From the NCBI GenBank assembly GCA_000499405.2, contig HG738139.1:13806467-13870466 (forward strand): a DNA stretch of 64,000 nt, in the 5' to 3' direction. How positions within the stretch are numbered: the stretch's first letter is position 1; every line of letters begins with the position of its first letter. Origin of the DNA: Onchocerca volvulus (lineage: Eukaryota > Nematoda > Chromadorea > Rhabditida > Onchocercidae). A program made the position numbers and the translations under genes. This document shows, in pieces, positions 22,526 to 36,300 of the stretch. The notes under the pieces were generated by a model. The model was given only the letters and a program-made list of their open reading frames with translations. It was not told the DNA's origin and made no database searches.

Positions 22526-25500
22526 ATGTTGCACACACTGCTTATCATATCATTCCTCCTGATTATTTCATGTTCATTTCAAATTATCACATCGGAATTA
22601 TCGCCCTTTTCAAATAAATGTTTTTCTGAAAATTCCGAAATGGTCAGTTTTATTTAAATTTGAAATTTTATCGATTACTAAAAGATGTAAAAGTGAAACG
22701 AAAGATGAAAAAATCAAATTTAGAATATCTAGAAAAATCAGAAGTAAAAAATTTGTTTTATTTAATTTTTTTTTTTTAAACTTTGATCTCATCATTGAAT
22801 GATAGATTATAATTTCAGAAAAGTCTGGCATACTTCTTATCTGGAATTGTTCTATTCAAAAAAAATGTTAAAATTTGTAATGATATGATAATAAATTAGT
22901 TGAAATTGCGAAATTGTCGTAAAACATTTGAATTTCAGATTTTTTAAAATTTCTACAATTTTTTTCCCCAGAATTATCTTGCGGTTTCTCTCTATTCCTT
23001 CAAAAGTTTATATAGAAGACATTAATTTAAATATAGAAGTTTTTTGGTGTAAAAATTTCAAAACCGATAAAATTGCTTTTTTTTGATAAAAAAGAGTTGT
23101 AAAGTTATGTGAAAAATAGGATGAATCAAACATTAAGCTAAAAATTCAAATCTTTTAAGTGAATCAATGAAATTTTACTGTAATTCTACTTTCTGAAATT
23201 TCGAATTTAAGAATTCCGATTAAACTTTCAGGTTGATTGTGAAGGAGCTAATTTCGAAAAGATACCCAATATTTGGCAAACAACAATTCGAATTTTACGA
23301 ATTAAAAATTCATCTCTTCAAATTATTCAAAGGAGTGCTTTTAAGAGGTATTTCAAATGCGATCTATTTTAAATTAAATTTTCTTTTATAAAATCTAAAA
23401 TAACTCGAAGAAAAATTTATTACATATTGGTTTATTTAAGTTAAACAATTCTTCAAAAGTCTAATGATCAGTAATTAATTAATGAAAATATTGCTTCGAT
23501 GATTTGTCAATATTTTTTTAATGTGAAAGGCAAGCAATCTTATCTGATCGTTTTAGATTTAATCACAATTTCAACAAGATTGCACGATAATGCTAATAGA
23601 TTAGTAATTTATTTAATTCAAATTTATTTTTTGAAATCAATGAAATGAAAAGTATCTAATTTTCTGTGCCTTAAATATACTTTTCATTTAATAAACGGAA
23701 TTTTATTTCATTTAAGTTGATCGATTTCTGATGATCTATATCTCGATGATAGATTGTAGAAATATTTATTTTTCATTCAAATAAAAAATATTTCTTGAAT
23801 TTTACTGAGGAAGATTATTTGAAAGGAAAGTGAAGATGAGAAAACATTTCAATTCAGAATCATAGCAATTTTGCGAATCTCATAAATTATACGTGTAAAT
23901 TTAGCGATAGCAAAATGTCGCAATCTTTTTGCATTAACGTCGCAATCATTCCTTTCGAAATTGAAATTTATCTTTCCGAAAGTGAAAAACTAATCCAACA
24001 AATATCTATAATAAGAATATGTAATTTAATAATGCAATTTACAGGCAGCAAAAAGATATTTTTGAATTAAGCCAAAAATAGATTCCGATATTAATAATTC
24101 AATTTTGGTGCAATTTAATTAACTTTTGCTTCTTTTTCTCTCAATAATCATTCATATACTTGTTGTCACCAAGAAAAAAAAAACCTTTCATTGCCTTGGT
24201 AAATAAGTTACAGCTTATCGTAATATTCATGATATAATTTGAACAAATAACTAAATATTTCAGAAATCATGATATTCAAATTACGATATTTGAAATTACA
24301 ATTTTATGATATAGTAAATATTGTTCATAAAAGATTTCATGATAATTGAAATATTGAAATATGAGAGAGATGCTTATCAGTATTCTTTCTGATAATCATA
24401 TTGATAATGACTGCATTATGATTACTGTATTAAAGTAATACTCATTAAAATGGATAGATATTGGTACATAATTAATTAAATAATTCATTGATTGAGGTAC
24501 ACAGAATTGAAAGAACTAATAATCGAGAATTGCGATCGATTACGTGCAATTGAAAAATTCGCATTCAAAGGTTTAAATCGTTTGAAGTAAGATTTTTTCA
24601 TAATTTTGTTAGACATTTTTCAAATATTCTATATTATATAAAGTTAATTGTAAAATTTCATTATACATTTCTAGAACTCAAATTTAAAAAAAAAATTACC
24701 AATTTATCAACTCCTTTTTTGAGTAATGTATTTAAATTAAGTTCCATTAATAGATTCTAAAATTGATTAGCAAAATCATGAAAGACGAATATTCTTTGAA
24801 CATTTTAAAGGAGTTTTACAACGATACCAATATTCATTAAACAAAAATGTTGTCCTGATTTTGCTCAAAAAAACTCAAAAATTTTTTTTTCCCGAATTAT
24901 TTGCATCCTATTATGAGAAGAAAAGATTCGTTAAATTTTTAAGTTTTAGAACGAGTGAAATTCAAAATTTTCCGGAAAATTTTTGCGCGTAAAATTAGAA
25001 ATCAAATTGAGTCAAATTTTGATTAAGTTTGAAGATAAAATTTTAAAAAACTATAGTAATTTTTCAATAATAATTATTTTATTAAGGTATTTTCACTAAT
25101 TTAAATCATAGAAATCATAGAAATAAGATGGATAACAATATCTACCAATTATGGAATTAATTAAACATACAATTTTAATAAAATCCTCTAAAATTACCAA
25201 CTTTTTTTTTTTTTTGAATGAAAAGATAATATTTTAATTAAAAGAATGCACAAACTAATTTATCAGAATTTATGATAATGCTAGTTAGGAATTGAAAAAT
25301 ATAAATATCATTTAATTTTAACAATGATTAATTTTGCTGACATTCAATTTTCACTTATTATCTTCTGTTTACTTGTTTGTTTGGCATAATTTTAACTTTT
25401 AAATTCATTAAAATAAAAATTAAGTTTTTAATTAATAGAGTTGTATCGATTATAAGTAAAACAGAAGATAACAATGAGTCAGATTATATTGAAAAAATGA

Positions 25501-28190
25501 TAAATGTTTCAAAATATTTTACAATTATTATTTTTTTTTTTTCAGATTACTTCGCTTGGCTAATAATCCATCGTTAACTGATCTTGCGAAGAATGCATTT
25601 TCGCAAATTTCTAGTCGACATGGCTTGCGAATTCAATTAATTAATAATAGTTTTAGTCGAATACGACAAGGTTTATTCAGGTAAAATGATATAGCATATA
25701 TTATTTCTACTCTATTATCTTTGGCATTTTAATTTCTATTATCAATGGGAAAACTTAAGTAATTAATTAATTTAATTCTTTACATTTAATCATTGAATCC
25801 AATCAATAAAAATCATTTCTAATATATTCAGGTTGCTCATTTCGATGGTACTTGTAGTATTTCAGGCAATTGAATCATCTACGAGAGTTCACGCTGGAAG
25901 GTCAAAACCTGAAAATTGATAAAAATGCCTTTGTTGACCTTACACAAGTTGACTTTTTCAATTTATTCGGTGTAATTTCATTTGCATTACCATCATTCGA
26001 AAATATTTCCAGAGTGCATAGGTAAGTTAATTAACATGAGAACTAATTAAAGTAAAACAATTCTCTTCATTCTGTTGCTCCTCTGTTTTTGACCTTTGAC
26101 CGTAATCCATTTCTTGGAAATCAAAAAAAAAATTCATAAATTCTTGCTTTTCAATAAAAAATATTATTAATCATTTTTTCCTTTTTATTTCGCTTATACA
26201 TAAACTATTCTTCTCTTCTCGAGCTTTGAGACTATTTTTTTTCATACAAAAATTACAAAAATATAAAATTATCTAATTATGATCTGAAAAATTAATTAAT
26301 TTCTTAAAATTTCTGATTCAGTGCAATATATATTCACCCACGTTAACATAACTAAAATAGATGCGACAACAATTGTGTCATCTTGTGATCAGATCATTTC
26401 ATTTGATCAATTGAGCAATTTACTGAACCTTTTTTTTTTTTTTTAAATTTAGTATTATGAAAAAAAAAAAATATTTTTTAGACTTGAAATTGGTCGTTCG
26501 CATTTTTCGATTACAGATGGTATATTTAACGCTTTGTCACATGTACGAGAAGTAAGCAATGTATTAAATTCATTTGTTGTCGAAGAAAAAAAAAAAAAAT
26601 ATGAAAAACATAAAAACTAAAACATAATATCGTTTTTTGATTGAAATTATTTTAAAAGCAATATTAATCAGCTAAAGCAAAAGTGACCCTTTCAAATTGA
26701 CCTTTTCATATATCTGAATTTTCAAGTTTTCACATTAGAAATTGATGAAAATTCTACATGAATTGTTCTAAAATTTTAAATCATAAATTAAAAATTTGTT
26801 TCTCTTAAATTTTTTTGCGAAAAAAAAAGTGAATTCGCAAGTTTTGTTAATTTTAATTTCTATTTATCTGATAATTTTGATTATGCTCTTCAGATTCATA
26901 TCATCTCAAATGATATTGATATTATTGATACGGGTGCATTTACCGGTCTTTATACAATTGGATGCTTAACAATGAGTGATAACAAAATTGGCAATATTTC
27001 GGCGCATGCATTTTCAACGATTGTTAATATCGGTGAAATTATCATTGAGCGTAATAATATTCGATATTTGGAAATAGAATCACTGATAAGTGAAGCTTGG
27101 CGAATTAGATTTCGTGATAATATACTGTATTGTAGCTGTCACATTGATTGGCTCAAACATATCAATGTAAGATCCAATCTTTGATCTTTTTTTCCCGCCA
27201 ATTTTCAACAAAATTATCTTTAAATCACCTGAAAAAAAAAAAAAAAACGAGAAAAGAGCACACCATAACTTATTTACTTAATTACTTACTTACTGATTTA
27301 CTTAATTACTTACTTATCATCCATTATTTTTATTTTCAAGTTTTTTATAAATCTGATATTGATTGAAAAGAAGTTTTTGTAAATTTTCGTATTTCGAAAA
27401 GACGTTTTTTATAGATTTAATATTTGCTCATATTTCGATCTCCCTCTTTGTATAAGAAAAATTAAATTTTAGTCATCAAAATTTTCTTAATCTTTTTCTC
27501 TTACTTTTAATTATGTACACATGCAACTTTTTAAATCATATAAAATAGCAAACTTTGGGAATTTTTCAAAAATTGCTAATTAGTAAATAAGTTTGAAAAA
27601 TCACTTTTGAAAATCTTTCCCTTCTTTTTTTTTTTGAAAATTGCTGATTAAATAAGTTCTAGCAAATTATTTTTGCTTTTGTTAAAGGAAATTTAGAAAT
27701 AAGTAAAAAAGAAGTGATAGATTTTTCATCCAGAGAAGTTCAATTTTTAATATATTTATAGAAAATCTTCAATATATATGTAAAAATATTAAATTTGAAA
27801 AAAAAAATTGCTCTTAGCCTATTTCTAACATTTTATCTTCCTAACCATTGAATAAGTTTCCTTCAAAATCTTCTACATTTCAATGAAATTTTCATTTTGT
27901 AAATTCATTTAAGTAAAATGAACTTTTAGCGATTTTTTTCGTTAAATTCAATTCAAAAAAAAAAAAAAATTCATTTTATGAGATTAAAGTGAAATATTTG
28001 TTTGCAGAATTCAATGTTACTAAGGAAGAATTTTTGTGGTGCTGAAGAATTTCATCGATCGTTGTCAAATTATAATCCAAGTTGTCCAAGATTAAAACGT
28101 GGACGATCATCAACGATTGCTACGAGAATCCATCATTTTATTACAATTTTTTGCTTATTTACTGTTCTATTTTATGCTAAATTAATTTGA
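22526..28190 (+). CDS. Leucine-rich-repeat cell-surface or secreted protein
   Basis: Eight exons: 22526-22642, 23232-23347, 24497-24586, 25546-25680, 25866-26021, 26482-26551, 26894-27166, 28008-28190; all phases agree and give 379 residues. Exon 1 encodes a signal peptide (MLHTLLIISFLLIISCSF). The cysteine-flanked LRR N-cap follows (CFSENSEMVDCEGANFEKIP). Degenerate LRRs include LKELIIENCDRLRAIEKFAF, GLRIQLINNSFSRIRQGLF, LREFTLEGQNLKIDKNAF, and IGCLTMSDNKIGNISAHAF. The C-cap is LYCSCHIDWL with later Cys residues in NFCGAEEF and PSCPRL. The last about 18 residues are hydrophobic (ITIFCLFTVLFYAKLI), so the protein is either GPI-anchored or has a C-terminal membrane segment. Exon 3 uses a TTGAG acceptor, the weakest junction. 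I cannot assign a specific orthologue. Confidence 0.85.
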
Positions 28191-29417
28191 TTTTTCTTTT
28201 TCCTTTTCAATTAAATTTTAAAAATGTCAAAATCAAAAGATATTTGAGAGGAAAAAAAGAAAAAAAAAGCGAAAATCTTAACTTAATTGGATGTTCTTCT
28301 TTCAATTGATAAGTCTAACATGCAAAATTTTTACCCTAAAAAAATCCCTAAGATATTTCGAGTAAGAGACATATTATTTCCTAAATAATAATGAAATATT
28401 TTAAATTTAGGATTATCGGCCAAATATTTTCAAATTTTAAAATTATCTTCTTTCAATAATTTATTGATTTTGATGATATTATGTTGAATGACGTGAATTG
28501 AATAATCAAATTCTAAATCGAAAATTTCGAAAATTTCAAAATCTTTCATAATTAATTCATCTTTTAAAAAAATATCTTTTTAAGTATTATGATTTTTATT
28601 AATAATATGATTAATTACTATTGTTATTATGTCTTTCATTTTATCATGCATCCATGTTTGTATCCAAATATTTTTGCATAATTTAATTAAATTATAAAAT
28701 CGTTTCATATTCAGCCTTTTTTCCGACTTTGTCGCCAATTAACTGTCATATTTCCGTTTATTTAATTCTATTTTATTGCTAAATCTTATTTTCTGTAATC
28801 AAATTTTTAAATCTTCCAGAAGAAAGCAAAAATTATCGAACTATTCGGTTCGATTATTCGTAAATCATTTATAATTGATTAAAATATTTGATTATAATCA
28901 ATGGAAATATGATATTTCAACATTTTCTATCAAGATTTGCTTAATTTTGATCAATTCATCTATACGTCGACTAGAAAATTAGTCAAAAATATCTTTTCAC
29001 ATCTTAGCAACGATTAAATTTCATAAATTTTAAATAACTGCATGAAAGTGATGATTTTTCCATTTTAAAATGATTTTTTTTTTCATAATATCTAGAATTT
29101 TTGAATATTTTCTGTTTAATCAAATTAATTAGTAATAATTAGATGTTTCAAGTATTTGAAATCATTTGAATAGAGATATTTATTCGGGTCTTATGTGATT
29201 CCTCTTGTTATTTACAATTTATAAATAAAAGTAATAAAAATTAAGAGTAAATAAAGTTAAAACATAAAAATAAGTAATAAATTTTTGACAAATAATAGAC
29301 AAATAAACTATTTTCTAAAATATTTTTGACAAAAATTGCAAAATTTATTTTAAAAATTGCAAACTGCAAAATCGCAAGATTGCGAAATTTTGCAAAATCG
29401 CAAATTAGAAAATTTAT
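28191..29417. other. Convergent 3' spacer between the LRR and TTR genes
   Basis: About 1.2 kb of AT-rich sequence without exon evidence, ending in a simple AAATTGCAAA-like stretch near 29330-29410. Confidence 0.55.
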
Positions 29418-30645
29418 TTATGAACGATGTATACAATCTCGAGTTTCTTTTTCAAAAATAATTTCCATATTGACAGTACCAATATTAAAGAATTTTTCCA
29501 CTCGTTCACCATTACTCACATATGAAGTTGGTATTTCAAATGCAACTTTTCGTTGACAAGGCTGAAATTAAAAAATTTGTCGTTTCAAAACTAAAATTTT
29601 ATTTTTAGAAATCATTTCAGCGCTAATTATTAGTACTCATTATCAATAAATAAATCAATAATTGATATCAAATTTTATTTTTCATAATTTAATTGAAATA
29701 ATTGTAGTTGTATTAAGAGGATTTAATTCAAAATTTTCGAATTTTTTAAAATTTAATTATTCTTAAATTCGCAAAAATTAGAATATCATAGCCTTTCCTT
29801 GAATCCATCGTCGCAATCATGATATATTTTGAGAATTGGATCGATCGTTGTTATTTCACTGGTATAACCACTTAATTCAAAATATCCCTGAGCATTTGTC
29901 CTTCCTTCTTGTAATAAATCGTCCATATCTGTCGCTGTAAAATTACGATTTTTCTATTTAATTTTGATTTTTAATAAGAAAAAAAAAGAGTATTTTCTTC
30001 CTTTTTGGCCTTTTACTATTCACTTGCTGCGATCAATGCGAATGATTTGCGAATAAAAAATTGGTCAAACTTAATTTTGTCTAAAATTGGTAATCAATTT
30101 GGCTAAAATTTTGGGCAGAATTATGAATCTATAATCCGATAATCAGATTCAATGATTAAACTGCCACTTGCTGAGGTCAAATGCGAATGATTTCGCGAAT
30201 AAAAAATTGACCAAACTTAATTTTGGCTGAAATTGGTAATTAAATTTGTAATCAAATAATCAAACTCAATGATTAAAATGCGATTATTTTGTAGATAATA
30301 AAATTAAAGAAAACAATCCAAACAAAACTTATTCTCCATGAAATATTATTCATATTCAGTTGAGATGAATGAGTTCTTACTCAGTTCTAAAGCAATCTTT
30401 TCTTTGTAGGAAAAATTCGCAAAAAAGTTTTTGAATACATCGGTAAATTGAATAAACTTGAAATTTTCAAATTTATAACTTGAAAATTTGAAATTGAAGA
30501 ACTAACAATCTTCATCCCATAATTTTACTTTTGTATTTGCCAGAGGTAAATCGCCACACATCAAAATCCCTCGTACACCGGCACTTTGTGTTCGGAAGCC
30601 ATTTACGGTGCAAATCAATATTGGCAATAAATATAAAATGAACAT
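29418..30645 (-). CDS. Transthyretin-like (TTR-52/TTL family) secreted protein
   Basis: Nematode-specific secreted beta-sandwich family. Three exons in reading order: 30645-30507, 29934-29798, 29561-29418, giving 139 residues, the usual size. A signal peptide (MFILYLLPILICTVNG) precedes the family core: GVRGILMCGDLPLANTKVKL, then LLQEGRTNAQGYFELSGYTS, then PILKIYHDCDDGFK, then PCQRKVAFEIPTSYV and FFNIGTVNMEIIFEKETRDC. Four Cys residues fit the family. The start is the second of two in-frame ATGs because a minus-strand TTTTATCAG acceptor lies between them and the signal peptide begins at the second. The donor of intron 2 reads AAG|GAAAGG rather than GT; without this splice the frame stops five codons later, after losing the conserved C-terminal half. 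The family position of PCQRKV makes this junction nearly certain. Confidence 0.9.
30021..30249. repeat. Pair of about 83-bp direct repeats in a TTR intron
   Basis: Copies at about 30021-30103 and 30165-30249 share CACTTGCTG, TGCGAATGATTT, GCGAATAAAAAATTG and CAAACTTAATTTTG in the same order, with scattered mismatches; period 144. They lie in intron 1 of the TTR gene. Confidence 0.7.
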
Positions 30646-30665
30646 TTGCGAATTTCGTAAAACTT

Positions 30666-30674
30666 CTGATAAAA
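30666..30674 (-). promoter_or_regulatory. Candidate spliced-leader acceptor for the TTR gene
   Basis: Minus-strand ATTTTATCAG ends 20 bases before the chosen ATG and separates it from an upstream in-frame ATG. Confidence 0.4.
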
Positions 30675-30699
30675 TTTCTAAAGGAAATATCATTTTACC

Positions 30700-33148
30700 T
30701 TAGAATAGCATCAATTTATTATCACTAGATTTTATCATTTCAATCGAACATAGTGATAATGAAGCAAAATAAAAGATAGCAAAGAATCCGTTAATTTTGA
30801 ATTGATTATTATTCTATATATATTTTAATTTCGAATTTATTGAATATTATGTTTAATGTTATTCAGTTTAATAACTATCCCACATATACCTAATATTGTA
30901 TTTTAATTTCGAAATTTTTTAAAATTAATTCTTGAAATTTCGATTCATCTTGCATCATTAGTAAGAGCATTTTATTCTACTTTAAAATTGATGCCAAAGT
31001 ATATGTGACAAGACATATAACCTTTAAAATATTGCTACTTAAATATATAATCGATAATTAATCGATTTCTAATTATTCTATTTTTAAATATCATTTGAAA
31101 TCAACGGTATCATTTAAGCATTTTCAATTATTATTAATTTTAGTTTTGATATTAATTTAATAAAACTATGCAGAAAGGAATTCAAAACTTTCAGATTGTA
31201 TTTTCAGTTTTAATTACAGAAAATTCATCTTCGATAATTCTTCTTCATAATATACGGGAAAAAAAAAAGTTGACATAAAACAGATTTTAAAATATTATTC
31301 TTTCTATAAAATTGATTCGAATAACAATAATACGTATTTTTATCAATTTCGCTAAATTTCAATTCCAGAAAATTCATTATTGCAATTAAAACTATTGTAA
31401 TTAAAATCCAATACTTCATTTATACATCCCGAAAGTCAAAACGTAAGAATTTCAAAAAAAAGTTGACAATTTTTTCAAAAATCAATTAATGTTTGTGTGA
31501 ATTCAATTCAATTTAATGATTCCTACCAAATATTATTGCACATGATCACATGTTCACTTATTCTCATCCTTTATTTAAATAAAATATGACTCAATATAAA
31601 TGTCAATACATTAGGTTAGGAATAGTTTGATGACATGCCCCTCTCGTCTCGTCTAAAACCAGTTTTACATTTCAACAAATTGCTGATAAAGAATTGTTAT
31701 TAATTATCATCAACTAGAAGTCAAACAACCAAAATAAAGTAAATCACTTGATCGTTTTGTTACTGAAAACTTTCATTCATTTTAATTCAGAAAACTAATA
31801 AAACAATAAGAAATTAAAATGAATTATATTCGATAAGAGCATTTCACACTTATCATTATTGATAAGTGTTAAATATTGATCTAATTTGACATTTGAAGTC
31901 ATCATCTCGCAAATTCAATATATTTCTATAATATAACAAAGAAAAGATTGGAATTAAAAAAAATTATTTTATTAAGCAGCTTGTAAAATTTTCGGCAAAA
32001 TCACTCCAGCGAAATCAAAAATCGGTGCTTAAGTAAATAAATACATTATCGTTACAAAAAAAATTCAATTTAAATTATTTTATAAAATTTTTGAAATTTA
32101 TTCAATTTCAACTTGACAAAACTTGTTTTTACAAGTAACATGAAAAATTTATAATGCGATTTAATCCATTTATTCATTGAAATACAGCTTTATTTTACAA
32201 GATATATTTACAACTAAACAATTCTTTTGCACATGGAATGGCAAATATTTAAGGCAATTCTTATTAGAAAAGAGAAACTTGGAATTTCTATCAAAAAGTA
32301 GAATAAAAACTTAGAAATAAATAAAATCCAATGTGGACACATTTCGAGACTCATAAATTCTTTTTCAAAATAAGCTTTAAATAAGAAAAATAAAATTATA
32401 TTATTTATTATTATTATGACTAAGATGTTAAGCACAATCAGCCTAACAAGTATAAATACAATTACTGACAAAATCTCAGTCTCTCAATGGTAACTCAAGT
32501 TATCAGTCTAGTCAAAACTTTCCGATGAAGCTGTACTTCGTGGTTGGATTCATTTGCACTTTGTTATTGAATAAATTTAATTAAATATATAATAAAACAG
32601 TAATTTGGCAAAGATTGAAAAAGAAAAAAAAAATACATACTCATCACTCCATTTTTTCTTCAAGTTAATTTATAAACAAAGCGTCACTTCATCCAATGTT
32701 CAAATGTTAATTAAACTTTTCTACATGTTGAAGAAATATTAAATCGAATCTTCAAAAAAAAAAAAAAAAAAAATAAAAAGAAGAAAAAAAAGAAAAACCT
32801 GAAAATTAAGAATAGAGAAAGAAAAAAATTACACTGACATTTTGTTTTCAGAAGTATATGACACTCAAAATTAGAGACTTGGAGTGATATAAAAATGAGG
32901 CTTGAAAGTGTCAAGGACAGAAGGTTTACAATTTAAATTACAGTAGAAAGACAAAAAAAAAAATGCAACAAGTTCGTATGATATAATAAAGCCTCATATT
33001 ATTAAGGTGATAATAAAATTTATGATATGAAATAAAAAATATGATATAAGTTGTGTTTATTTCGAAAATTGTACACATGAGCTTTTCTTCAAAATCAATA
33101 GAAAGGAGAAGAAAAAAAGGAAACAAAACAGATATAAAAGAAAAACAT
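30700..33148. other. AT-rich intergenic region
   Basis: No exon with splice support. A hydrophobic 85-codon minus frame at 32214-32471 and a poly-Phe frame at 32711-32914 look like translations of AT-rich sequence. A short 9-bp-stem hairpin occurs near 31846-31868. Confidence 0.5.
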
Positions 33149-33243
33149 TTATTTACGTTTTTTGGAACTTGTTCCAGGATGCCATTCATCATCTGATGAT
33201 GTTACGGATTTGGTAACACACTGTTTTTGGAACAGAAATCTTC
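33149..33243 (-). CDS. Duplicated alternative last exon of the 22-exon gene
   Basis: This exon copies 33386-33483: both follow a TTTGAG acceptor, start in the same phase, and end in SSDDE..., KKRK and TAA. It encodes 30 residues, beginning RFLFQKQCVTKSVTSSDDEW and ending SSKKRK, versus 31 residues with RRKKKNAKESVASSDDERDP in the upstream copy. The reading frame is intact despite strong divergence, so it may be a mutually exclusive 3' terminal exon that removes the RRKKK basic motif. Similarity extends about 30 bases into the flanking DNA. Confidence 0.6.
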
Positions 33244-33385
33244 CTCAAATAAATTGAATAAGTCTATTTCATTAAATAAATCCATTTTGTATTCATGAGT
33301 TTTTTTTATCAGAATTATTGAAAAATGAGAAAGCGATAAATATTAAAGAAAAAAAATTAAATAAAAAATAAAAAAAATTATAAAT

Positions 33386-36300
33386 TTATTTACGTTTTTT
33401 CAAATTTGTTAAAGGATCCCGTTCATCATCTGAGGATGCTACTGATTCCTTAGCATTCTTTTTCTTTCGGCGCAGAAATTTCCCTCAAACATAAATTAAA
33501 TGAATCTATTTCATCTTTAATATTCTTTTATTTTTAATAATCCTGCAAAATCAGCCAGTTTCGCGCAAAGTTGAGGTGTAAAAATGCACAACGTAAGATA
33601 TTTATCCTTTATCGTTTCTTTATCGTCTCTTGGAAGTAAAGAATACCTGTCAGTATACAAGGCCTAATTTAATTAAAAAATAAGATTATTTCGATGTTTG
33701 GAACTAACAAACATAACATGAGAGTAAATATAAAAGTCCAAGGATGACTTTCCGCTGGATCACACGCTATCTTTTAGCTTGTGATTTGTGTTTCCCTCAA
33801 AATGTTTCCTGATTTTAAGTTAATACTTCTCAAAAAAAAAAGTGTTGGACCTCAAACATTTACTTTTTATAAATAATTTGCAGTTAACTGAACTATAGGG
33901 AATATCTAAATGTAATGTCAGTAACATAAAATACAATCGAAATTAATTGACAAAAATTAGACTTTTAAACAGTCAAAGATATTTTATCCTTCAAATCTGT
34001 CTCATTATAATAAAATTTTTTCACCACATCTATTAGAAATGAAGGAAAAATTAGAATAATATAGATATAATAAGCATTTCAAACCTTTCTTTCGCAATGA
34101 AGATCTCATAATATTGTTATTGACTTTCTTTCTGCTGCTAGATTGGGATGAATTGGTAGATCTGTTTTGTTTGAGAGATATATCTAAAATGGTTTTATCA
34201 AATTTGACATTAAATATTTCCACAAAAAGATATATCGTATTCCACTAGAAGATAAATCATCCAGAAATTTGTTGGTCCTGCTAAAAAGCTGATTTACAAC
34301 TTATATACAATGCATTTTCAGTTGTTATTTAATCGCTTAATGTTCATTTCACTGTTCAGCAAAAAAAGAAAAAAGTGTTCGCGGTGTATGATAAAAATTT
34401 CTGGTACTGGTGTACTGATGCTTGCCTAATTTACAATAATATTTTGGACAAAACATACGAAACAAAGACAATAAATAATATTTTTCTCAGATATATTTTA
34501 AATTTATTTTATCATACACGAGCTTCAAAAATGGTTTTCTACAAAAAAATCATTAATCAATGATGTTATAAATTTCCTATTTTTTTACATTCTTATATGA
34601 AATTACATTAAATATTTATGAAAAAAAAAATAGATAAAGCGGCTTATTTTGAACAAAAATTATTTTAAGTATTCCTATCCATAATCTAATTTTTTTACCT
34701 GCATTCAGGTGAACTCACTCACTTGACAATGTCAAGAGAAATAGCATACAAATTTGCGATGCTCTCAAACAGTCTTATTACTTCTCATTACATAATTACA
34801 TTAGTTATTATACCTATATTTAATTAGAAAACTTGTACTTTTCTCCGTAACTTTTGAAGCCAAGATTTCCGTGAATGTTCGACTTTCATTCTTTTCTTCC
34901 GTGCTATCAGAATAATCAGATCTCATTAAATATTCGTCGCCATCATCCAGCGCCGCTAAAATATTTCAGTAAAATATTGCTCTAAAGGGATAGAAAAAAA
35001 AAAGAAAAAGCACTGAAATGAACAAATTCAGGCTGTAAAACTGAAAGAATGCATTATCCTATTTTCATTATACTGAAGCAACTTACATGACCCGCTACCT
35101 TCCGATTCGCTATCATCTGAACTTTTAACTAGTCCCCCTCGATACATACGACGGTACTGAAATTACATCAGATTATAAGTTTAAGTTTATCACAAATTAT
35201 CATAAGTTCAGATAAATATAAGGAATGCTTATTAATAAATATTCTTGCTAAACTGTAAAATGCAACTGCAACTGCTTACACATTATCTAAATTGTGTTCA
35301 AATATATATTAATTAAAATATATTTTTAAATGAATTCTTTACATTCACTATTGGTATAATAAAATTCTGCCATTGTTAATACAGCTAAGAATTGATTTCA
35401 TTCATGTTATTTTAGAAGCTCGAAGATTCAAAAAAAAGTTAACTTTTTGGCGATACGCCACAAATTCCTATTTTGAACAGAATGAAGATTACAATATATG
35501 TGTGCATATATGAGACGGAGATAAGGAATATTTGGTTTACTAATATACTGGATATAAGCAATGAAAACTGCGAGCTGATATATATGTAATTGTATATCAT
35601 AAATGACAGAAGTATAAAGCAATGAATTAAGTTGAATGATTGATTTAATGACATTTAAAAGAACAAGTTCATCTAAACCAACTTTAAGATCTTTGCAGTC
35701 ATCTGGCGCAAGCTCTGCTCCAAACGTACAATTTGGCAAAAGATCGTGGATATATGTAACATGTTCAGCAGAAAGTGCACCCCAAACTCGACCATCCAAA
35801 ATCAGCTTCTTTAGTTGTTTTCGTAAAATAGGATGGACATTTTCAATGGCATCACATATGCTACTCGATAGCTGTTTTAATATCTTCGTTTCAGGAACTG
35901 AAAAAAACAACAAAACTTAATTTTCATCTTTCATTTTGAGATGACGATTATTCAACAAAATTCTGTATTAGTTGACAATACTGAAAAGAAACAAAAAAAA
36001 AACCGATCCTTCATTCTATTTTACTGTCACCATTTTATAACTCCATATGGTATTTAATGAGATACAGCTCAAATGATAAGACTAACTCTATTAAGTTAAC
36101 TCACCGCAGCACACGATTCCCAAAATTTCCAATCGAGAAGGTAAGCGATTTCTGGGGATCTCAGCTATTTGTTTGAAAAATGCAAAAAAGTATCTGGAAC
36201 ATTAAAACATTAATGTCATTTGAAATAAGCAGATGATTCAGCATATAATTTTCACGTATTACAGAGAAGTGATATCTGACTTATGCGGAATCGAATTTTT

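Noticed and set aside
29326..29556. A 76-codon plus-strand frame rich in Lys and Ile
   Set aside because: It is antisense to the last TTR exon and the adjacent simple GCAAAATT-like sequence.
31846..31868. A short perfect palindrome (CACTTATC, 6-nt loop, GATAAGTG)
   Set aside because: A 9-bp stem is expected by chance many times in 64 kb of AT-rich DNA.
32214..32471. A hydrophobic 85-codon minus-strand frame
   Set aside because: Its Ile/Leu/Phe-rich content follows from AT-rich sequence, and no flanking exons or family features support it.
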